From: Salvator merianae
Lineage: Eukaryota; Chordata; Lepidosauria; Squamata; Teiidae
NCBI GenBank assembly: GCA_003586115.2
Contig: QVOM02000049.1
Location: 19,947,881 to 20,011,880 of the forward strand
Length of the DNA stretch: 64,000 nt
Direction of reading: 5' to 3'
Shown here: piece after piece, positions 48,191 to 61,245 of the stretch
Position numbering within the stretch: position 1 is the stretch's first letter
How the letters are laid out: each line of letters begins with the position of its first letter
Made by a program: the position numbers and the translations under genes
The notes under the pieces: generated by a model
The model's database searches: none
The model's input: the letters and a program-made list of their open reading frames with translations, nothing else
What the model was told of the DNA's origin: nothing

Positions 48191-48264
48191 GGCTGCATCC
48201 AGACATCACTTACTTATGCTGCTATATTTAGATATTCTGGAATAAAGCATGGATGGATGCAACC
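48191..48264. mobile_element. Palindromic Harbinger-like MITE, copy 2
   Basis: A 74-bp internally shortened copy of the element at 3006-3143, with left end GGCTGCATCCAGACATC, right end GGATGCAACC and TAA on both sides (48188-48190 and 48265-48267). Confidence 0.7.
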
Positions 48265-48505
48265 TAATATCGGTGAAAAAAAAGCATCATCGCTCACAGC
48301 TGCAGCTAGCCCAAGCTTCAGTTGAAGTCACTTGTGGCACTCTTCTAACCTCTTTGGCAGAAAGCTGGAAGACTGCAGCTGGCAGAGGGAAAAGATGGCA
48401 GTTCCAGGGAGCAGAAGCCCAGCACCTCAGGGTAGCAACAGATGGAAACCAGTGTTCTCAAAGCTGCGGTCTTCCCCAGTTGTGTACCTTTGGCACCCCA
48501 AGAGA

Positions 48506-48660
48506 GGCCCTTTCTGCACTGGGCCTTATTCCAGATTATTTATCTGAATAGGGACCTGCCATCTGCAATACTAGAGTCTGCAGTAGTCTGCACTAGCATA
48601 TGGATGGTAGGTCTCTGTTCTTAGATATAATCCAGAATAAGGCCCAATGCAGAAAGGGCC
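48506..48660. mobile_element. Palindromic MITE, family G
   Basis: A 155-bp copy: GGCCCTTTCTGCACTGGGCC at the left is mirrored by GGCCCAATGCAGAAAGGGCC at the right, with TTATTCCAGATTAT-type blocks inside. Flanks are AGA and ACA, perhaps a decayed 3-bp duplication. Opposed open frames across it are incidental. Confidence 0.7.
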
Positions 48661-49189
48661 ACAGTTTGCTCGGAAAGGTTGAACAGAAGATCCCTGGGTG
48701 GCAACTAACTCTGGCAACTCTCCCTGTTCGATCAGGCAGCAGTGCTGATGGCAGCCTACTTGTTGGCAGTGCTGCACTGCCATATGCAGTCTTCCAGATG
48801 TCCTGCTGCTGCTGCCCTACACAGTCACCCCCATACCCTTTAAACTCGCTGCCATTCCAGCACCATCCAGCCCCTCCCCGGCTCCTTCTGTCTGCCCGGG
48901 AACACCACACACTGTAGCACCAGCCCAGCCCCCCTTTAAGCACAACAGCCAACCCTGAAATAAAAAGGGAAGGAAAGAATGAAGGTGAACTCAGGTTCTG
49001 ACCAACTGCGAGCGGTTGGCCTCGTCTACTTTGGCCTTCACCTCTGGGAAAGCAGGGGTGCAAAGAGTGATTGAGCACTAATATTTATGTATCGCCCCTC
49101 ATACCAGTGAAAACTCTAAACAAGCAAATAAATAAAATAACCTACAAAATACTTCCTACAATACAAAAAAGATGAAAGCGCGCAAGACA

Positions 49190-49538
49190 GCATAAGGCGT
49201 AAAATCAACAATAGGAAAACTTATTACAAGTCCGCACGAACTGAACCGCACAGCGGATCTCATTTTAACTGGCTTCGTGCCAACAAGCGTTTGAATCAAG
49301 CCGGGGCGATTCCAATCCTTCCTCCGCTATTGCTGCTGCGCGCCACCGCCCCTAGATTAATGACGTCACTGAATGCTGCTTTTATCACCTGACCCGTAAG
49401 GGTAGCTTGCTAACAAAACGAAAGCGCAGCCACATTCCGCGCGCATGCGTGGTACATAGTCTCCACTCTTCCGACTCTGTAGGTATGCGTGCAAGCGCCG
49501 TAGACTTCAAGTCTGTGTTTGTCCCAAGTAGCAGGGAG
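49190..49538 (+). promoter_or_regulatory. BLOC1S5 promoter region
   Basis: CpG-enriched, TATA-less region upstream of BLOC1S5. It contains a perfect cAMP-response palindrome, TGACGTCA, at 49361-49368, and a half-match TGACGTAA lies in intron 1 at 49709-49716. A second CpG-rich alternating purine-pyrimidine tract is in intron 1 (about 49720-49775). Factor binding is inferred from motif match only. Confidence 0.65.
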
Positions 49539-52500
49539 ATGAACAGACAGGGGCTCGCGCCAGCTAAAACTGGAGAGTCGCCGCTTTCTACTAGCGGTAA
49601 CAAGAAGGGAGATTCATTGGGGTCACCGCCGCCACATCCTATTTTAAAGGGTAGGAAACCTTTGGATACATTACGCTTTCCTTAACTTCCGTCTGTGAGA
49701 ATTTGTGGTGACGTAAAATTGTGCGCGTGCGCGCCGGTAATGGTCCCTCGCGCGCGCGTGCATGCATACCGTGCATTTGGAGTTACGATGATTTAAACGC
49801 AACAATTGTTCTTGTCGGAAGTAAGATCCGTTGTCCTCATATTCTCTTGAAATGTTAGGATTGCAGTCTCAAAAGCGTGAGCGCCTAAATGGAACTTGGG
49901 CGAGTTCTTCTATTTGGGATTACAACCCCTATGATACTTTGCCACAGAAGCCAATTTTGTTAGTGATCATGGGAATTGTAGTTCTAAAGGGAACTTCTGC
50001 TTACAGTAATCACGTAAATTGGGAGTAAATAGTATAATAATTGCTGAGGTAGGTGCTTCGGTATAATGAACAGCTAACAATGCAGTCATGCTAAGCACAC
50101 ATGCAGCAGTGGAATCACCTAAACTCGGAAGGTTTATTGTTTATTTATTTGCATTTTTATTGCCTGGTATAATCAAAGGTCTGAGAGCTGGTCACAGCAA
50201 TAAGAACAAAATGTAAAATGAACACACTCAAAACAGTAACAGTGCCTGAAAGTGACTGCATGCCGTGCATTCTGCAACAATATAGAAGAGTTTGGCTTCT
50301 GCTGCTTTCTCAGATAGCTTTCAGTTTCCTAGCCCAAGCACCAGGCAATCTCCCCTCCACACACTAAGCCATCCTGACTGTGCTTAGCTTTCACACTCAG
50401 GCAGAATCGCCTGAGGCAGCATAAATATGAGGGGCAATTGCCGTAACTTTCCATACACCATTGCAAGTTTGTGTGTGCATGTGAACACACACACAGAGGT
50501 AACAAAACAGTCCTTGTGATATACAAACACCAATTGTGTTGTTAAACATATTGGGGACATATTATTATTCTGCCCTTCACCCCAAAGTCCCAGGACAACA
50601 ACAAAAAGATAAAAACAGCCAAAAACATACTTAAAATATAAGCTTCCTTCCCTGGCAGGTCAATATTCAAAAGAAGCTAAGTATCAAAGGCTTTGGGTGA
50701 AAAGATGAATTTTAACCAGGTGCTGCAAGTCATATAATGTTGGCACATGGCATATCTCCAAAGGGAGGCTGTTCCAGAATCTGGGGGTTACTTCATTAAA
50801 GTCCCTGTAGCCCGCACAGGACCTCTTAAAATTAAGCAATGCTTCAGTTCAGACTCAAAAATGTGTGTCGCCATGCAATGATGTCATTCCGCAGCACAGG
50901 ACAGGATGCCTGGGTCTGTTTCCTCAGGCTCAGAGAATACTGGGCGACTGCAATGCTGAGGTAAGGGCTTTACCTAGTCTCACTTAAAAGGAGTGTGACT
51001 ATCCTAACTTACTCAGAACAGCACCCTGGAAACTTCTTGTACTGTACTGGAGACCAAGATGGAAGAGGGTTATTTGGGAGTCCCTCAGCTTCCATTCTCA
51101 TTTCCAGAATGAGCACTAAGAAGTGCTGGAGGGATAAGCGTTACCAGTGGGTAAGAAATACCCTGCTGGATTGAATCTGTAGTCCATAAAGTCCAGCAGC
51201 TTGGTCTCTCAGTGGCATCTTCTTCCTGTGGAAACCCACAGGCAGGATGCAAGTGCACACCTTGCCCTGCTCCTAGTATCCCAGCAGCTGGCCTCCAAAG
51301 ATTTACTGTGAGATTTAATGTAAGTTACACAATCATCAGGCAGAATAGTATAAGCAAAGAATATGATGCTTCCTGTGATCTGCACCATGTGCTGTCCTTG
51401 CTTTCTGCAGTTGCAATAGGATCTCTGCCTATTCTTCTCATACTTTTCATGGGATATGAGCTGTGTACCCAGGCTTGCCTTGCTTGGAATAATGTGTGAA
51501 CTGTTGTTGCCTAATTGCCTTGGATAGTTTTTTTTGGAGGGTGGGGGCTGAAAGATTTACCTTAGCATTTGCAATACCAACTTCAAGTGGCTTTATTATT
51601 TTATTTATTTATTTAAAATATTTCTATAGCACTCCATCATCTAAAGGATCCTAAAGCAATATACAATTAAATATAGCAATATAAAACTAAAAGCAAGGTT
51701 AAAAACAGATAAAAATAGTCAAATATTAAAATAGAAACCTTGATGGGGCAAGAAACAGATATTCATACTGGAAACACCTGGATGAGGAAATATGTTTTCT
51801 GCAAGGGCCTAAAAATGTGATAATAGGTTCCTTATGAAGATCCATGGGGAAAACATTCCAGAGTGTAGGTACTACCACAGAGAAAGCCCTGCTGTGGGAC
51901 ACTACGAGATGGCAGGTGCTTCTTTAGACAATCAAAGTTATTATACAGTTCTATAACAAGTCCACTTGTCCACAATTGGTCGGGGCCTTGTATGCCAACC
52001 ATCCCCCTCCAGCTAGGGGTGCCATTGGTATACTTGCTGAAGTTGGTAGTAGGCATTTCTAGCCACAGAGGTCACTTGTTTTTTATTTATTACATCATGC
52101 ACGCTTAAGTAAAAGGTCACTAGAATCTTTAGGAATTGGTTTCTGCTGTTGTTGGCAACTACAGTGAAGTCTAGCAGAATCTTGGCCTTAAGGATGCAAT
52201 ATGTGATTGTGAGGTTAGTTAAGAAGTTTATTTAAATAAAACCTTTATAATTTAATGAGCTTGTTTGCTCTCTCAGTATTTTCTCATTTCAATTTGAAAT
52301 ATCAAAGACCAAGGCCATTTCTTCAGTGGGCCTTATTTGGGATTATGTCCCAGAAATAGGGGCCTGTTGTCCGCATGCTAGTGCAGACTAGGACAGGCCC
52401 CGAATAGGGGTCTGCCGTAGTCTGCACCAGCATGCGGATAGCAGGTCCCTGTTCTGGGTTATTCCAGTATAAGACCCAGTGTAAAAAAAAAAGGCCCAAG

Positions 52501-55500
52501 AATAAGGAGGAAGAAATCTTTTAGTCTTGGAAACTCCTTAAAGATCAGCACTGAGGACTATGCTGTTTCTTGTTAAACATCTCCTAGGCTCCAAACAGTG
52601 TGATGTCAGGGCCTAAGAGTTTGAACAATTTCCCTGCCTGTTCTATAAAATATCAAAGCATCTGATAGAAATCCAAATATTTTTAAAAAGCACTGTGTAT
52701 AGGTAGTGTTTATTGATCTTATAGTACAGGCCAAAGAAAATGCATTCTAAAATTATTTCTATATCATAATGTTCTACTAGTCACTGTAATTCTGTTTCTT
52801 CCGTTACACATAGAAAGTAACACAGGATTTTGTTAATGTGTGATTTTGCAAATTTAAAGGCTGTCTTGCTATGATCAAAAGCCTGTGCATATTTCTCAGC
52901 AGCATCTGGTAGCTGAATAAATACACCTTAAAGGTAATACAGTCTAAAACTGGCTGTACATCCAAACTTGAAAAAAATGAGAGAATCCTGAAATGTAACC
53001 TGCAACTGCTGGCAAGAGGGAAGCAAATAGAAGAGAAAGGTAGGGGAGGAAGATGGAGGGAAACAGAGAGCATTTCTATACTGGCTGGTATACCAGACCA
53101 GGAAGCATATACAGTTGCTATTCCAATGTAGAATTGCCCAGAGAGAATATGGGTGAGGAAGTTCATCATAACTACTTGCCTAAATGCTTTTATTTATGAT
53201 AAATATATCTTAATTTTACAGATGTTGGAGAAATATATTCCCGGCTTTTGGATCACAGACCGGTTATTCAAGGAGAAGTTCGTTACTTCATTAAAGAATT
53301 TGAAGTAGGTTAATTGCTTTGCATTTTGAAATAATGCACTTTTGAAACTAGGGTAGAGGGCTTTCTGAGGCTTAGAAATACAGTCGTATCAATATTATCT
53401 ATGAAATCACATTTTCATAAATCACTTCAAACAAGCAAACAAACAAAAACAGTTTTATGTCACAACATAGCTAGCCCTTGGTATTTACCAATGTCAGTAG
53501 TCTCTGCTTATGCAAAATGCACACCTTTAGGGCTGTTTGTGTCTATTTTAGGCCTTTTGCTTAAAAATGCCAGTTGTTTATTTTTATATATCAGATCTTC
53601 CAGAGTGTGGGGATTATAATAATTTTGTATGTATATTACATTTATTAATATTGTACTTTGTAATAACGTATCTAATCTGATCATTTTGCAACACCTCCTA
53701 ATATCTTGATATTGCACTATCTGGCCAATAAACCTTGTTTTATTTTAAGTTTCTATACAGCTACAAAATGACTAGAGTAGTTTTTGTTTCCCTCCTGTTC
53801 CTCAAAGAAAAAAATAACGCACATTGTATAGGCTTCTGGTCCCGCCACTTGTTCAGTTTAAACTCCCAAGTGTGCAGCCCCAAAGATTTAGGTACACTGG
53901 TTCTCCAAACCAGTACTGCCAGTCCTCTTTCGTAATACCATTGCCAGTTCCCTCTCTTACAGTGTCCCTGAAGATGTCATCAAAATAGCCATTAAATATA
54001 GCCATCAGTCATTTTTATTGGCAGTTGCCTTGGCAGTGGGTATGTGACAGAGAGGTCAAGGAGATGGGCACACAGAGACTGATAAATCATCTCCATCCAG
54101 TCCCCATTCAGGTTGGGGCTGTTGTGAAGCACCTCCACAAGTCTTCCACAAGTTCACTGACTGGGCGAGGAAAGTCAAAAACACTTTTGGTAGCAGCAGT
54201 GGAAGCAGCACTAGCTAGGTGGGGTTAGAGTGGGGTGCAGATTCTCCTAGCCTTAAAAGAAGGTCAGTAGCTTGGATTGTGCTCCTGGTTTGCTTAAGTC
54301 ATGCCTGAGTAGTGCAGGGCAGTTGCAGCCCAGGACCACATGGAAGTGGGATAGGGGTCAGGCTCCCAACCAAAACCTTACCTCTCTGCCACTGCCCTGT
54401 GATCCTAACCTGCTGGCCACTATATCCCAGAGATGTATGTCTGCATCTGTGTCAAGCTTCCCTTTGAAAAGCATCCCAATGAGATGCCGCACCTCTTCCA
54501 TCTCCTGTTGCTGCCTTTTCATTATTGCCCTTGCAACTAGAAAAAGGAGCACAAGTCAGCAGAGGCTTTGTGTGTCTCTCGCTCCCGAGTGAGGGTTTTG
54601 CGGCAGGCTGAAAACGCTCATCCTGTATAAGGAGGGAATGGAGGAAGTAGGAAGAGGCAAGCTGGAAAAGAGTAGGAGGGCCCTGAGTGCCTGGCACAAG
54701 GAGGCTGAACAATATGGGACCATTCATACGGTCTGAGCTGCTCCTCAGACTTCCCATATTCTATATTAATTTCTTTGCATAATTTTAAGTTTTTGAGATT
54801 CAAACCTTTGACCAAAATACTGAAGCATTTGGAGTAACCGATAACGTAGGCAAAGCTTTAAAAATTTGACAGGTAACTTTCTGTGTACAACATAATGTTG
54901 GATACATTTGCCACAAGGTGGCAGCAAAACTTTAAGTAGGGAAGATTTTGTGCATATACTGCCTGTATTTCCAGATTAATTCCGGAACTGTGAATTCTTA
55001 AGACTGTTAAGGACTCTGAGAGTCACCGTGGGCCACACAGCAAATAGGCTTTTTGTGCCCTCTGTGTTGCTTGAAAACTGACTTTAATTTGAAAAATAAC
55101 AAAAGAGGTTTCATGGCTTGGCAGCACCCCCCCCCCAAAAAAAAACCTGTTGGGTGTTGGAACCATGATCCCCATCATCAGACCTAATGGTTATCTATCA
55201 CATCTGAAATTCAGCTTTGATATTGGACTGTATACCTTTTAAAGAGAATTTAACCATTTTTTTTCACATTTGTAGGACTTTTGTTGTTATGGAGCTTTTG
55301 TTCCATTTATCAGGCTTATTCTAAGCTATAGCATGATGGTATTATTTAAGATATTAAGGTTATAAAAACTTAAAAGAATTATTTTCACATCCTTAAAAAA
55401 AATTGTGAGCTCTTCAAGAATGGCGGATTATCAAGACCTATCGTTATAGGTTAATGATAGAAAGATAATCTTATTCCTGGTTCTCAAACACAGAAAACAG

Positions 55501-58500
55501 ATAATAGGTTTCTTGTTAACATTTGAGCTGGTTATTTTCCAAGAAAACGCTGAAGATTTTTCAGCCATTTGGTAGAGTTTTAGTGAATTATGCTAAGCCT
55601 AGGTTGTTAATGTATTTTAGAATTACATAATAAGAAATGTCATATTGGATCAGACTAGTGGCCCATCTAGTTTTGCAGCTTGTTCTGATAGTAATAAATA
55701 CTTGCATGTAAATGCCCACGAGCAAGGAAAAGTACACATGATACATACATGTGATACACATGATACGTGATACACCAAGTCCCTTCCTCCCGCAACTGTC
55801 AGCAGGAGGCAGCCACCTATCTTCCAGCAGAGGAGGACAGAGGGGACACAGGGCCATTCCATTTGCCCTGTAAGGGACACTTCCACCTAGTCCCCCCCCC
55901 CAAAACTGTCAACAGGAGAGGGAAGACAGAGGGGACACGGGGACACTCCATCTGCCTTGTAAGGGATGATTCCATCAAATCCCTCAGATGCAAGGATACA
56001 GGCAACACTTATGCAGGACTTTGCCTAATCTTAGAATATTTAAATAATGGATTTGGAATATGTTTTTTTTTTTTTAAGGTGTAAACCACTCTGGGACCTA
56101 TGGTGAAGAGTGGTATATAAATGTAAATAAATATATAGTACCGTACATATTTAAGAATTATATTGAATTCTATTTGGGGGGATTTTATTGTTAAAAAAAA
56201 TTTAAGGCAGTGATTCAAGTAATAGCTCACATCTCTCATAACTGGTTTTGCTTTAGGACTTGGATGATCAAATGATAAATGTTCAAATGTTATGTTCTAA
56301 AATTTCGGGGGGGGGGGTTAAGGGTAATACTTAGCGTAGAATAACATTTTGAAACATTGAACGATGAAGAGCTGAATAAGCCATATCGTTTACATTTTAA
56401 AAGGATTTAGACCGACTAACCTTAAGCTTCCAAAAATGAGCAAATAAAACATATTTTTCTCTTTTATTTTATGTTTCCTGATAGGAAAAACGTGGCTTCC
56501 GAGAACTTCGGGTTCTTGAAAACTTAAAGAACACGACGTTTGAGACAAACGACCAAATCTTACCAAAGTGTGAACAAATAATGCATGAAAATCTAAATGA
56601 AGTGCTCAAGAGATGTAAGCTGGAAGTTAACCTGTTTCCTTGGATGTTTTCTGCAAATTGTTTTGGTTCTTAGTAGTTTCTCAGTAGCCCCCCAGTCCAG
56701 TTTAAACTGAAAGTGCATTTGCAGTACACTATTTGACCACCCATTCTGGTAATATGTGATGTGTCCAACATCTGAGATTGACTATATAATTTGGCCACTT
56801 CAAATTACTCCACAGAACTTGCTACTACTCTGGTCTCTACACAGGCTGCAAATATTTTCAGTAATATTCAAGACATTGTTTAACAATAGCCTCCTCTCTC
56901 ACCCTGGCTATGTACTACAATATTGTTTGCAAGAGCAAAATCATAGTTTACTAAATGGAATGGCAATTCGAACAGTACGTAAACAGATTCTTTCTTAATT
57001 CACTGAGCCATTTTCACCTTTATGTTCTTAGCTGTGCATAGGAAACAGAGAGGAGTTCTGTTCCCAATCCTGCTTCTCCCAGGCCCTTAACAGATTCTGA
57101 CTTGACTTGGTTCTTAATAGCAGTGGGTCTCTCTCAGCTCACACTCTTGAAATGCAAATGATCTAGGGTTTTTTCATTTTTATTTAATTTATTATATAAT
57201 TACATAAAAAGAAGCAACAAACCGTAACAAATAATAGTGAACTCCAAAAACAAAAAGACAAAAACACCATGCTACCAGTCTGCCCCCTGCGCACATCAGT
57301 TGACAATGTCTTAATTAAGCCTTCCATCTTCCTTTACTTTAGCTGGACCAAAGAGATAGTCTTGTAATTTCATCTCTCAAACCTTCCAGAGTCTTGTTGA
57401 AAAATACAATAAATCTTTCCAGTTTTCTTATGTCTTGGAAGGCAATTTTAAACCTTGGCTTTTAAATCTTATTTCCCACATTTTATCAAATCTGTATTGT
57501 TCCATTAAATACTTATATCAAGCTACAAATGTGGGTACACGCATGCACAAACACAAAAAGGAACTTCAGCTTGCCATGAGCTTTGTTTGGCAGGAAAACC
57601 CTAGTAGCTTGCTTCCTTGGCAGTAGAAGATGATGCCATGAAGCCATTACAGATGTCTCCAGGTGTACATATGGATTTTTACTTCTTCTCCTTGTGCCTT
57701 GATCATCAATCAAAAAAAGGTCTGTTTTTAGCGAGGCAAGTAATGAATGGTCATATAGAACATTCCCTAAGTGTACTTTGATGCAATCAGGAGTCTGTTG
57801 CCCTGTAGCAGCAAGATTGGATCTGGAAGGAAAAATCTATAAGCAAAAAGCATTATCACTATGTAAATCCCGGTATCTGGCTATGTACATATGCAACAAA
57901 AATTTACATATAGTCTGCTCAACTTCTTGCCTATTATTTTTAATCTTTTATATTTGAACCTGGACAATATGGGTAAAAATAACGCCCTTTATGGATAATG
58001 GATTTGTTCTGTATCTCACTTGTTTTTAATCCCTGCAGCCAAGTCATGTGAGTGTTGGCTTGATTTCTGCAGCAATTTTCCCCCAAATCATAAAATTGTA
58101 CCACAGAATCTCAATTTTTGAGCTGCATACAAAAAATATACAACATAACATTTTTGCAGTGCTCTAAATAGTGTAATTGTCCTTTTCATCTCTCTAATTA
58201 GTAGGAACAATGTTGAGCAAAATAGCTGAATCTGTATAATGTAATTTACAGAATTCAGCTCTCATATTACAGGATTAAACTTGCTTTGATGCAGAGCTTA
58301 TCTGTCTATCCTGACCAAAAGCCTTCTCTTTAGACTAATTAATCCAATGTGTTTCCTTTCAAATGTTTGCTCTTTTTTTTTTTTTAACTGTGACAGCATT
58401 TTTAGATGCAAACTAAGGTAAAGAAATGCAATTAATTAAGATGAGAATGTTTCTAGAGCTTAGTTATACTTGCCCGTATGCGGATACTCAGGGGTAAGGC

Positions 58501-59576
58501 AGCAAGTATCCACACTCTGAACACTTTGTAGATGTTTCTTGATTTGCTCCATGAATATTATAGTGAACGGTGATCAGGATGGGAGCATGTTAGCTTCTGC
58601 CTGCAGTGTAAGTCCCTGTGAAATTCATCAGCTCCAGTGGCACCCCCCTCCCTCCTTCAGCTGTCATCAAAAGAACCACCATGCCTGAGGGGAGCAGAGG
58701 AGAAATAGCAACCTGGGAAGTTCTCTGTCAGTTCCAATTTATTTATTTATTTATTTATTTAAGAATTTATATTCCACCCTTCACCAGAAGGTCTCAGGAT
58801 GAGTCACAATAACAAGAAGATAAAATATGTAGAATATTCTTAAAACATCTTTAAAATCTGGTGACCTTTCCCTCCCTCAACTGTCACCAGAAGAATCACC
58901 TTGCCTGAGGGGAGCAGAGGAGAAAGAGCAAACTGGGAAGACCCTCTGTCAGCTGCCAGCAGTGGCCCCTCCCTCCCTCCCTCCCTCCCTCCTTCCCACC
59001 CTCAACTGTCACCAGAAAAGCCACCTTGCCTGAGGGGAGCAGAGGAGAAAGAGCAAACTGGGAAGACCCTCCGTCAGCTGCCAACAGTGGCCCCTCCCTC
59101 TCTCCCTCCCTCATCATCAAGAGCTACTGTGCCTGACGGGAGTGGAGGAAAGGAGAAAGAGCAAACTGGGAAGATCCGCCCTCAGCTCCCAGCAGCGGTC
59201 TGACATCACGCAGAATGAATGTTTTTATATGTAACATCTGTAATAATAAACAGCAGCAACAACAAATCTTTATTGATTAATCATTTTTATCATTTTTTAC
59301 TATTTTTGTGAATATCTGCTTTTATGTGGATTGATATGGTCCAACGATTAACAGTAAAGATTTTTTGTTGTTGTAATCATTTCTGTTTGTTTATGATGGG
59401 CAAACCTGTCTGGGACCTCAGGATGTTGAGTGGTATGGGAATATAAATAATGGTAATAATCAGAAATGTGTCACTGTGAGTGAGTCTGGCCAATGAAACA
59501 ACTGTAATGCGTTTTAGTGCAGGTAGCCAATGAAAGGATGAACCGACTTCAGCAGAATGAGCAGGAAGAAAGACAG
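49539..59576 (+). CDS. BLOC1S5: BLOC1S5 (muted), first four coding exons
   Basis: Subunit 5 of BLOC-1, the cytosolic complex needed to form lysosome-related organelles such as melanosomes and platelet dense granules; human defects cause a Hermansky-Pudlak syndrome type. Coding exons are 49539-49650, 53222-53304, 56485-56614 and 59518-59576, with AG/GT borders and consistent phases (1, 0, 1, 0). The product aligns with mammalian muted: KKGDSLG, then DVGEIYSRLLDHRPVIQGE, EKRGFRELRVLENLKN, and a coiled-coil-type LQVANERMNRLQQNEQ. The ATG at 49539 gives a 37-codon first segment, as in mammals; an in-frame ATG at 49485 would add 18 residues. The last coding exon, encoding the C-terminal coiled coil, is not in the window, so the gene is partial. 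EEF1E1 lies upstream on the same strand, as in human. Confidence 0.95.
50560..50860. repeat. L2-type 3' repeat in BLOC1S5 intron 1
   Basis: Tail motif CTGCCCTTCACCCCAAAGTC, then A-rich sequence and a 'cagaatctgggggttac' block characteristic of a common squamate interspersed repeat. A second member with 'gaaaacattccagagtgtag' is at 51598-51930. Confidence 0.5.
51598..51930. repeat. L2-type 3' repeat in BLOC1S5 intron 1
   Basis: ATTT-rich lead, CTATAGCACTCCATC tail motif, then the block GAAAACATTCCAGAGTGTAG and GAGAAAGCCCTGCTGTGGG, shared in layout with 50560-50860. Confidence 0.5.
52313..52496. mobile_element. Palindromic MITE, family G, with CAA duplication
   Basis: A 184-bp copy in BLOC1S5 intron 1, flanked by CAA at 52310-52312 and 52497-52499. 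The arms share CTGCATGCTAGTGC-like central blocks and the TTATTCCAG block of the family. An A-run near the right end interrupts the terminal motif. Confidence 0.7.
55620..55690 (-). mobile_element. CR1/L3-like tail fragment
   Basis: TACATAATAAGAAATGTC followed by ATTGGATCAGACTAGTGGCC is an antisense LINE tail of the same kind as 47936-48010, in BLOC1S5 intron 2. Confidence 0.6.
55785..55978. repeat. Two-copy tandem repeat in BLOC1S5 intron 2
   Basis: Two units of about 90-100 bp share CAACTGTCAGCAGGA / AACTGTCAACAGGA, GACAGAGGGGACACAGGG / GACAGAGGGGACACGGGG and TGTAAGGGA. The second is partly shortened. The AACTGTCA block resembles one in the minisatellite at 58618-59200. Confidence 0.65.
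58618..59200. repeat. Minisatellite (about 120-bp unit) in BLOC1S5 intron 3
   Basis: Four diverged copies of a G/C-skewed unit containing CAACTGTCACCAGAA, GCCTGAGGGGAGCAGAGGAG, AAAGAGCAAACTGGGAAGA and a (CCCT)n run. The two central copies are nearly identical. An L2-type tail (58735-58835) sits between the first and second copies. The opposed 74- and 100-codon open frames are produced by the repeat itself. The array ends about 320 bp before BLOC1S5 exon 4. Confidence 0.85.
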
Positions 59577-61216
59577 GTAAATATCTATTTCTACATTAAT
59601 ATAGAGCACTAGCTTAAACCTACATGGCATTTTGGTGATAATATGGGTGCTTTTTATCTTGCATCACTGAATCGCTTTCTGTTTTTCCCTGAGCTTAAAA
59701 TTAATTTGACTCTGGTCTGATAAAAATAGTATATTGTTACTATGCTTTCTTCTATAACTTTTCTGCAAGAGTTCTATTAGTGATTATTTTCATTATGTTG
59801 GTTGCTTTTGTGCAAGGCAACAAACAGGAGTACAGACCATTTCTGTAGTCCATGTTCAAGGCTATGCCTCCGAGTAACATCAGGTTTCTATCTAGACGCT
59901 GTTTATCCATAAACTGTTTTGACATGGCAAGGCTGACTCCTCTTCACGTGATAGGATTTTAAGCAAAACTGTTCAGGCGTAACGCTTTGTACAGACCTGA
60001 ACAAAAATTGCACATCTGACACCAATCCAAGCAAAATGGCCGCCTGGTAAAGCAGATAAGCCCCCAAATTGGCAAAACGTAACGCACAACCAGTCTACCT
60101 ATCACTACAAATAGCCTTCAGTGAAATGAGGATAAACTTGAGGTGCACACTTTCCTTGAAAACAGCTACCCCAAAGGTAGAAAAAACTTGACAGAAGTTG
60201 CCATTATAAAGTCTTTCAGAATTGCTATAAATGTAATAGTTATTAGATCCCCCTTCCAGTTTCTCTTTGTGTGGAAAGTATTCCCCCCCTTCAAATTTCC
60301 TTCACAGCTGGAAAAAAAAAAGGGAAAGAGTTGGTTAAAGAAACTGAAATTCCTGTTTTGTGTGGAACAAAAAATACCCAACAGAATGGAAACGTAAATG
60401 TTTCCTGGTTAGTTGAAAACAGTGAACTTACTATGAATACAGCTTATTGAAATGGAAGTGTTTCATACTTGTGGATGTCATTTAATGAAAGGCCATATTA
60501 TAAGAACATTTGACTCATTGGAATGTCTCACATGGCTGCACATTGCTTGTTTGTAATACAGATATTCTAAAACCTCAGGATTAGGAAAAACCGTAAGCAG
60601 TTGGTTCTCCACTTTACTTCCGTACGTCCCAATTTCAGATAGGCAACCTGTTCAGCTCTAATAAGGATGCATTGTAAGTGGGCTGTAGCTATATTAAATA
60701 TTTTTATTTCTGTTTGATTATGATAAATAATAGTTAAACTCAGTCACTCAATCATAATCAGCATAGATTTAAAATTTCCAGTCTCAAACTTGCGTGGGAG
60801 ATTGAGAAAATTCTGTAGATTGAGCTGTTCCTTCCACAACACACACACACATTAATTTCTTATTTAGCCTTTTCAAGACAGTATTAGATCTGTGATCCAT
60901 GTTGGTACTAGCTATGGTTACCTTATCTGTAAATCCACTTCAAATTCAGGTAGCAGCTTCTCACTTGGCATTAACTACTGTTCAAGTTAGTATTGATGCA
61001 GATATCACATAGCAAAATCATGAAATGGTGCCAAAAACTCGGGGGAATTTTTTCTATGGTAGCAGAGAAAAGAATTAAGAGAAGTGTGTGCTCTCAGCTT
61101 CACAGCATGTTCCTGTCTTCTGAAAGTTTGAATCAGTACTTGATCACAATCAAGAAACACGAAAGAGCCTTTATCTGATGTGTGGTTTACCAGAAGAAAC
61201 ATGTAATATATTTGAA

Positions 61217-61245
61217 CAGTGTGTGTGTGTGTGTGTGTGTGTGTA
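61217..61245. repeat. GT dinucleotide microsatellite
   Basis: About thirteen GT units in BLOC1S5 intron 4. The complementary-type CA run is short near 60838-60850. Confidence 0.9.
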
